A stretch of DNA of 64,000 nt from Macrotis lagotis. Its lineage: Eukaryota; Chordata; Mammalia; Peramelemorphia; Peramelidae. The position numbers and the translations under genes are program-made. The notes under the pieces are model-generated. The model ran no database searches, had not been told where the DNA came from, and was given only the letters and a program-made list of their open reading frames with translations. Of this stretch, positions 58,340-64,000 are shown in pieces. The stretch spans positions 102,143,937 through 102,207,936 of the forward strand of contig NC_133665.1 in assembly GCF_037893015.1 (NCBI RefSeq), given 5' to 3'. Every line of letters begins with the position of its first letter. Position 1 is the first letter of the stretch.

Positions 58340-59660
58340 TGCAAAGGTTGTTGAAGGTCTATAGTTGGCATCTCATAACCCTCTTGAGGAGGCAGGATGG
58401 TGAAGTGAGGAGAATATTTGACTTGGAGTCTGAGGACCTAGGTTCCTAATGATGACTGCTAATTACTGGATGATCATGGGCAGATCACTTCCCTTCTCTT
58501 GAGTTTAAGCTTCCTCAGTAAAATGAGAGGTTTGAACTAAATGATCTCCAAGGCCTCTTCAAATTGTAAATTTATGGACCCATCCTCCTATAGGTCCTAT
58601 ATTCTCTGTTCATTTTTTGTTGGTCTATGACCATTCCCCCAAACTCAGATTTCATTATTAAGAAATATTAATAAATAAAAAACTATTAAAAATGCCTAGA
58701 ACCAATTAAGAGGCATAGTCAGTCAACACTGTAGATCAGATGAGGAAACCAAGAGATAAGATAACTTTCTATAGAAGAAAGTGGCAAAATGTGGCTTCCA
58801 ATCCAATTCTCCTAATATCAGGTCAGTTAATCAGTCAATAAATATGAAGACCTACTATGTACTAAGCACTGTGCTAAGTGCTGGAAATACAAAAAGAAGC
58901 AGAAAACAATCCTTGCTCTCAATGAATTCAAAGTCTGATGATAAATCTGGGGAGCTTTTCACTATGATATGCTGAGATAGCTGGAGAGGTTGTGCCAGGG
59001 CAAGAGGGTGGTGAACACTTTTGTGCAGAGATGGTAAGGACTTTACCTTTGCCCAATTATAGAGGACAAAGGATGAGGAAGAAAAGCTGGTTATGGTCAT
59101 CTTTATCTCCTTTCTCTCATGCATTTATTCATCATTATTCATTGGGTAGGCACTTCCTGTGTGCAGATTGTTGAGGGAGATAAAAAGCTCTAGTCAAAAC
59201 TCAGTCCCTGTTCTCATGGAGTTCATGGTCCATGTGAATAGTGAAAGGTCAGTAAGTCAGGGGAGGGATTAAAACTACAGGAAAGTCTAATTATAGGACA
59301 TTGTAATTTATAATATTACATGATAAGAGAGGAAAGGCAAGTGCTTCTGAAGACAAAGAGGTAAGGTCCTTGAAGACAAGGGGGATAAAGCAGACTTGGG
59401 TGGGGGCAACTCTTGAGCTGGGATTTAAAGGAAGGGTTGGCATTCAACAGATAAAGGGAAGGGAGGGAATTCTAGACATAGGGAAGACTATGAGTAAAGG
59501 CATGGCGATAAGAAAATACAAAGTATATTGGAGAGGTAGAGGTGTTCAGTATGGCTGGAACATAGAGGTTCAGAGGGGAATAGGAAAAAAAAAAAATATG
59601 GTCCCAGATAAGTAACTAGATTAGGAGCCTCTGAAAGGAATTTGGAGGACAAGTGAGATG
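58340..59660. repeat. Decayed interspersed repeats
   Basis: MIR-like text at 58,380-58,560. At 58,845-58,960 the phrase tactaagcactgtgctaagt with caatccttgctctcaatgaa, and at 59,360-59,640 similar old repeat text. No gene. Confidence 0.45.
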
Positions 59661-59681
59661 ACCAGATATTTGTATACATAA

Positions 59682-59709
59682 TATTATTATTATTATTATT
59701 ATTATTATT
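59682..59709 (+). repeat. (ATT)n microsatellite
   Basis: About nine ATT units. Confidence 0.95.
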
Positions 59710-60024
59710 GTGGCAGTTGTTGATGATGATGATTTGTCCATGAAGGGCAAATTGGAGAGAGTGGAGCATATGGAAGTGGCAAGAATAGATAGGAAGTATT
59801 GCAATAGTTCCTTTCCCTAACCTCTTCAGAGTCAGTTACTGAAATTCTTGCTTGGAATTATGTCTTCCTCTTCAAAGCCCCAATTCCTTTTAAGAACCAC
59901 ATCATTTCTCTAATTCACTGCAAAAAGGACTAATTCTAGTCCCTAGCATTTTAAACCCTCCTGCAAATGATGCCCAAATAATCATCATATTGTTCCCACT
60001 ATGAGTATATCATTACTCTGCTCA

Positions 60025-60290
60025 GAAACTTTCAATGGCTCCCCATTGCTCACAGACTAAAATTTGCAATCCTCAGTCTGACTTTCAGAGTCCTTCACAG
60101 TCCAGTCTGAATAATCTTTCTAGCTCTACCTCTTCCTCATTATGTACTCTTCCCTAGCCAGGATGGTTCTGTCTCCAGGTTCTTAATCCTCTCCATCCTT
60201 GAGAGCCCGAGTCCCATCTCCTCCAGGAAGTCCCCACCCTGTTCACTCTAGCCCCCAACAATCCTTCCTCCTCAGAGGGTACTTACTCAC
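60025..60290 (+). repeat. Ancient LINE-like repeat fragment
   Basis: aatggctccccattgctcac, ctcagtctgactttcagagt and ccttcacagtccagtctgaa form a phrase set common in mammalian genomes; it may be the upstream part of the L2-like copy ending at 61.2 kb. Confidence 0.5.
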
Positions 60291-60795
60291 TGTGCCACCC
60301 ACACTTTGGCACCAGGCTTACACACTACTGGTATTGTTCTCCTGTTGTTTTTTCTTTTCTTGTGTATGAGTCTTGTTTCTCCTAGAAGAGAAAACATGGG
60401 AGGACAAGATCAGTCTCTTCAAGGGCTGTCACATGAAAGAGGGATAAGCTTTGTTTTGTTTAGCATTATAAAGGCAGAACTTAGATGGCAGATTCAAGCT
60501 TGTCAAAAAGAAGCATTTCCTAAGAATTCAGATTGTCCAAAGGAGGAAGGGGAGACTTGAATGTACAATAAACACATCTTCCCTGGTATGGGAGGGGTCT
60601 TCACACAGAGTTGTGTCATATTTGTATTATTCTAAATTTTTCTCTATAATTCCTTAGTTACATAATTCTATCCATATATTTCAGTACACTGTTTCAGTTA
60701 TTGTCCCCTTCTTCCACATCACTTCATATAAATTTTTCCATGTTTCTGGGAAGCCTTCTCATCTTTAATTTCTTATGATGCCAATAATGTTTCTT

Positions 60796-60798
<3 letters not shown>

Positions 60799-60835
<37 letters not shown>
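60799..60835 (+). repeat. (AC)18 microsatellite
   Basis: Uninterrupted run. Confidence 0.97.
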
Positions 60836-60838
<3 letters not shown>

Positions 60839-60944
60839 CACCTTTTGTTCAGCCCTTGTCCTCCTGGCTATCCAATGAAGAAGACACTCCATCCCTAGAT
60901 TACAGGTATTTTTCTCTGGCTGTCCCAATAGGCTTGAAATATTC

Positions 60945-61218
60945 TCCCTCCTTATCTCCCCCTAATGACCTACCTGGCTTCCTTTTAAGTCCCAGCTAAA
61001 ATCCTTCCTTCTAGAGGAAGCCTTCCCCAACTCTTAATCTCAGGGATTTCCCTCTATTAAGTATTTCTATTCATCCTCTATCTAGTTTGCTTTGTATCTA
61101 TTTGCTTGTATGTTATCTCCTCTGTTAGACTGTTAAACTCCTTGAAGGTAGGGACTATCATTTGCCTTTTTGTATTCTCAGTTCCTTGCATATATTAGGC
61201 ACTTAATAAATGTTTATT
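60945..61218 (+). repeat. L2-like LINE 3' end
   Basis: aagtcccagctaaaatcctt, gaggaagccttccccaactc, ctccttgaaggtagggacta and taggcacttaataaatgttt in L2 3' order. A SINE has inserted in its terminal tail. Confidence 0.7.
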
Positions 61219-61369
61219 AAGGAACAGCTAGGTGATACAATGGATAGGGCACTGGCCCTGGAGTCAGGAAGACCTCAGTTCAAATCCATCCTCAGACACT
61301 TGATTCTTACTAGCTGTGTGACCTGTGCATGTTTAACCCCATTGCCTAGCAAAAACCACAATAAAATAA
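61219..61369 (+). repeat. tRNA-derived SINE in an L2 tail
   Basis: Perfect 14-nt TSD aataaatgtttatt at 61205-61218 and 61370-61383; the target is the L2-like terminal repeat text. Confidence 0.95.
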
Positions 61370-61389
61370 AATAAATGTTTATTGATTGA

Positions 61390-62900
61390 TTCTACAGTCA
61401 ATGGACACAGAAGTAAAAGCAACATATCTTTATCAAAGATTTCCAACAAACATCTCAGCTTAGAATAGGAAACAAAAGCCCTTCTTTCTTCATTCCCTCC
61501 TCACTTCTCCTATCAGGATGTAAGCTCCTAAAGAGCTGAGACTTTTAAAATTTTTGCTTTATCTGCAGTGCCTGTAGTTCATGATTCACAGTAGGTGCTT
61601 AATAGATGCTTAGTGAATTGAATATTATAAATGTACAATAATGATGATGATGATAAATTAATAACTCACTTTTACATATCATTTGGAGATTTATAAAGTG
61701 CTTTACAGAACATATATTATCTTGATAGAGATTTATAACAAAACTGTGAGGCATTGTTATACCCGTTTTGCAGGTGAAGAAACTGAGGCTCAGAGGCATG
61801 AATCAGCTTGTTCCGGATTCAATAGCTAGTAACATATCACATATGAGAGTTGAACCAAGTCTCTCTCTGACTGTAAGGCCAGTGTGTTATTTGTTATGCC
61901 ACATCATCAGTGTTAAAAAGGATCTGAAAACAGAGAATGTCCTTGAAACAAAGAACATCGAGTCAGGAAGGAGCCAAAGTAGGATCTAGTCTAATTCCTT
62001 TATTTTACAGAGTAAGAAACTGAGGTTCAGAGAAAATGAGAGGTTTAAACAGCAAATTAAATAGCAAGTGCTTGAACCTAAGTCTCCTTATTCCAAATTC
62101 AGCAGACACACTGTTTCTCCTCTCTACCTGGGCAATAGAAGGCTGGGTCCTTGAGCAAAGGGTTTCACACTTCAGGAAGGAAGCAGGAGAGATTTGAGGG
62201 CTAGAAGGAGCCTTCTCAGATTAAGGATCTCAGATCTGTAAAATCTGTAAGATCAAGGAGGGCAGTCCTATTCTGGAGCCTTCTATCTGGAGTTTGCCCT
62301 CTGGTCTCCTTGTCCATCAAATACCCATGTCCTTACACTTCAACCCCAGTCATCAATGTGATCCCAACATATAAAGCTTACAGTCTTAAGTTAGATGTTG
62401 AGTAGCAAGGATGGAGTGGAGCAATCTGGGGTCCTTGACTCTGCTTGGGCTACCTCTGAAGTATGATGTTCTCTTCCAGTTGTCACAATTCAGGAAAGGC
62501 AATTAGAAATGGGGCACATCCAGAATGGGAAGGGGACTAACTCACTCTACCAGGCCCAAATTCAGGAGCTGAACTGGTTAGCCTGGAGAAGAACCCAAAG
62601 AGAGGCAGTTACAGTCTTCCTAACTCAAAATCCAATGTTCCAGCTACTGCTACATGCTGAATTTCAGATATGGCTGGAAGAGATGCCCTCTGGAACACAG
62701 TGATTCCATGACCAACAACTTCCTGGGGATATAGTATCCTTCTCTCTTCCCTTGCAGTATACTGTCTACTGCAGGGTGAGCTCCCAGAACAAGATCAGTA
62801 TAGGTCACATACTTGCAGAGTCCTGAAGTTGGAGGGGAAAATCTGATCCATCCCATAAGTAAATGAGAATTTCTTCAACAATATACCAAACAAGTGGTCT
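61390..62900. repeat. Intergenic sequence with MIR/L2 scraps
   Basis: 61,510-61,620 L2-like end (tgtaagctcctaaagagctg); 61,660-61,910 and 61,985-62,100 MIR-like text (gtgaagaaactgaggctcag). 62,100-62,900 shows nothing I recognise. Confidence 0.45.
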
Positions 62901-62904
62901 TGAT

Positions 62905-63118
62905 GCTGTTCAATTGTGTAGTCATGTCCAACCTTTCATGACCCCATCTGAGATTTTCTTGGCAAAGATGTGGTTTGCCATTTCCTTCTCCTGTGGGTCA
63001 GGCAATCATAGGTGAGGTGACTCAATCAGGATCTCACATCTAGGAAGAGTCTGAGACTGAATTTGATTTCAGATTTTCCTGACTCCCAGGCCCAATGCTC
63101 TATTGTTGAGGCAGCTAT
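62905..63118 (-). repeat. Older marsupial SINE (MAR-like), antisense
   Basis: gctgttcaattgtgtagtca, cttggcaaagatgtggtttg and gactcccaggcccaatgctc, as at 34.13 kb. Confidence 0.65.
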
Positions 63119-63124
63119 ATTCTG

Positions 63125-63320
63125 GGGCCAAATCAGAGGAATCTCCCCCTTCTTCCATGTAGTAAGCCAACAAATACTTGAAGGTAATGATCATATTCCC
63201 TTCCCCATGCTCTCATTCCTATTCTTCTCTTCACCAGGTTAAATATCCCTAGCCCTAGTTACTTCAATTGATATTCATATAGCACAACCTTGACCTCTTT
63301 CATCCAAGATTCTCTCTAAT
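63125..63320 (-). repeat. CR1/L3-like LINE remnant
   Basis: aatgatcatattcccttccc, tcttctcttcaccaggttaa and atatccctagccctagttac. Confidence 0.5.
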
Positions 63321-63692
63321 GAGATAATGTATGGGAAAAGATTTGTAAGCTATAAAATATAAACTATGAATGAATGAATAAAAAAAGCATTATTGAGCAA
63401 AAGTCTCAAGGACTGGAGGTACAACAGAAAAATAAGACATTCCCTGCCCTTCAGGAGCTTACTTCCTCAGGGATGACTCAATAATAGGTAATTTCAGCTG
63501 CAAGTCTGACAGAAAGGACATGATGGTTCTTGAAGTACAAAGAATGTGAACATCTAAAATTACTGTAGAGTGGGGAGCTATTATTATTGCTAGCTCTGTT
63601 ATGTCCATGTTGTTCCCATGTCTAGAAGGACCAGGACGATTTTTTATTGAGCCTTTTCATCCCTACTTTTCTATCGCTCATGGCTTGTATTT

Positions 63693-63782
63693 CATAAATT
63701 TGCATGTCATCCTTGCACAGGGGCATGCTAATCTTCTCTGTATCATTCCAATTTTAGGATATGTGCTGCTGAATCAAGCACC
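63693..63782 (-). pseudogene. U6 snRNA retropseudogene, 3'-truncated, with TSD
   Basis: The minus strand reads as U6 from GTGCTTGATTCAGCAGCACA through AAGATTAGCATGCCCCTGTG to ATGCAAATTTATG. It stops before the U6 3' end (the TTCCATATTT part is missing). A perfect 13-nt duplication, atggcttgtattt, flanks it at 63680-63692 and 63783-63795, showing L1-type retroinsertion. Non-functional. Confidence 0.95.
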
Positions 63783-64000
63783 ATGGCTTGTATTTTGTCA
63801 ATACAGTTGAATTGAATTAAATTAGATTGATAGGGGTCTGAGTATCTGCAGAGACTCAACTGTAGACTGAGTCTGGAACTCAAGTTATTGTTACTTTGGT
63901 CATCCCTTTAATGTGTTCCTTGACCTTATTAAGCTTTGTCTCTTGTAAAGAATTTGATTCCCACATGAAATAATGAGTTTTCAGGTCTAAATAGATAATA

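Noticed and set aside
60306..60560. 84-codon frame starting with a signal-peptide-like stretch
   Set aside because: Lies in old repeat-type sequence with no conserved feature beyond the hydrophobic start.

Overview
The window is vertebrate, and specifically marsupial, nuclear DNA. It holds one recognisable protein-coding gene, GUK1 (cytosolic guanylate kinase), with seven coding exons on the + strand between 1,449 and 23,473. Spliced in silico they give 594 coding bases plus a stop, i.e. 198 residues, the length of human GUK1, with no frameshift or internal stop. The marsupial call rests on the dominant SINE, a tRNA-derived family that opens GGGGCAGCTAGGTGG and ends TTGCCTTGCAAAAACCTAAA, on the L1 3' ends, and on ORF1-only (HAL1-like) L1 derivatives. 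The SINE tail resembles what I remember of Australian marsupial SINEs (WSINE type), but I cannot name a species. Layout: 1-1,446 is upstream or 5' intronic sequence with a 126-bp direct repeat copy and a long CT tract. 1,447-24,470 is GUK1, whose introns carry about nine SINEs, two truncated L1s and one full-length 3.1-kb HAL1-like element. Every LINE in the gene is antisense to it. 24,471-64,000 is gene-poor. It holds a second full-length HAL1-like element (27,353-30,520), a 5'-truncated third copy (35,298-35,542), further L1 3' ends (45.9 and 48.0-49.3 kb), many SINEs, CR1/L3- and L2-like remnants, two retrocopied U6 snRNA pseudogenes, purine-rich and dinucleotide repeats, and two inverted repeats (39.55/40.56 kb and 56.36/57.99 kb). 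A few exon-like open segments at 38.2-40.2 kb are unexplained. The most interesting structure is the HAL1-like family. Two near-identical 3.1-kb elements, each with its own target-site duplication, share the same premature stop in ORF1, have no ORF2, and carry up to three diverged SINE modules in antisense orientation near the 3' end. A third, truncated copy shows the same 3' end. This points to a composite, non-autonomous LINE/SINE retrotransposon that must have moved with machinery supplied by another L1. No CRISPR array, operon or bacterial feature is present. All calls come from reading the sequence; no alignment or database search was run.
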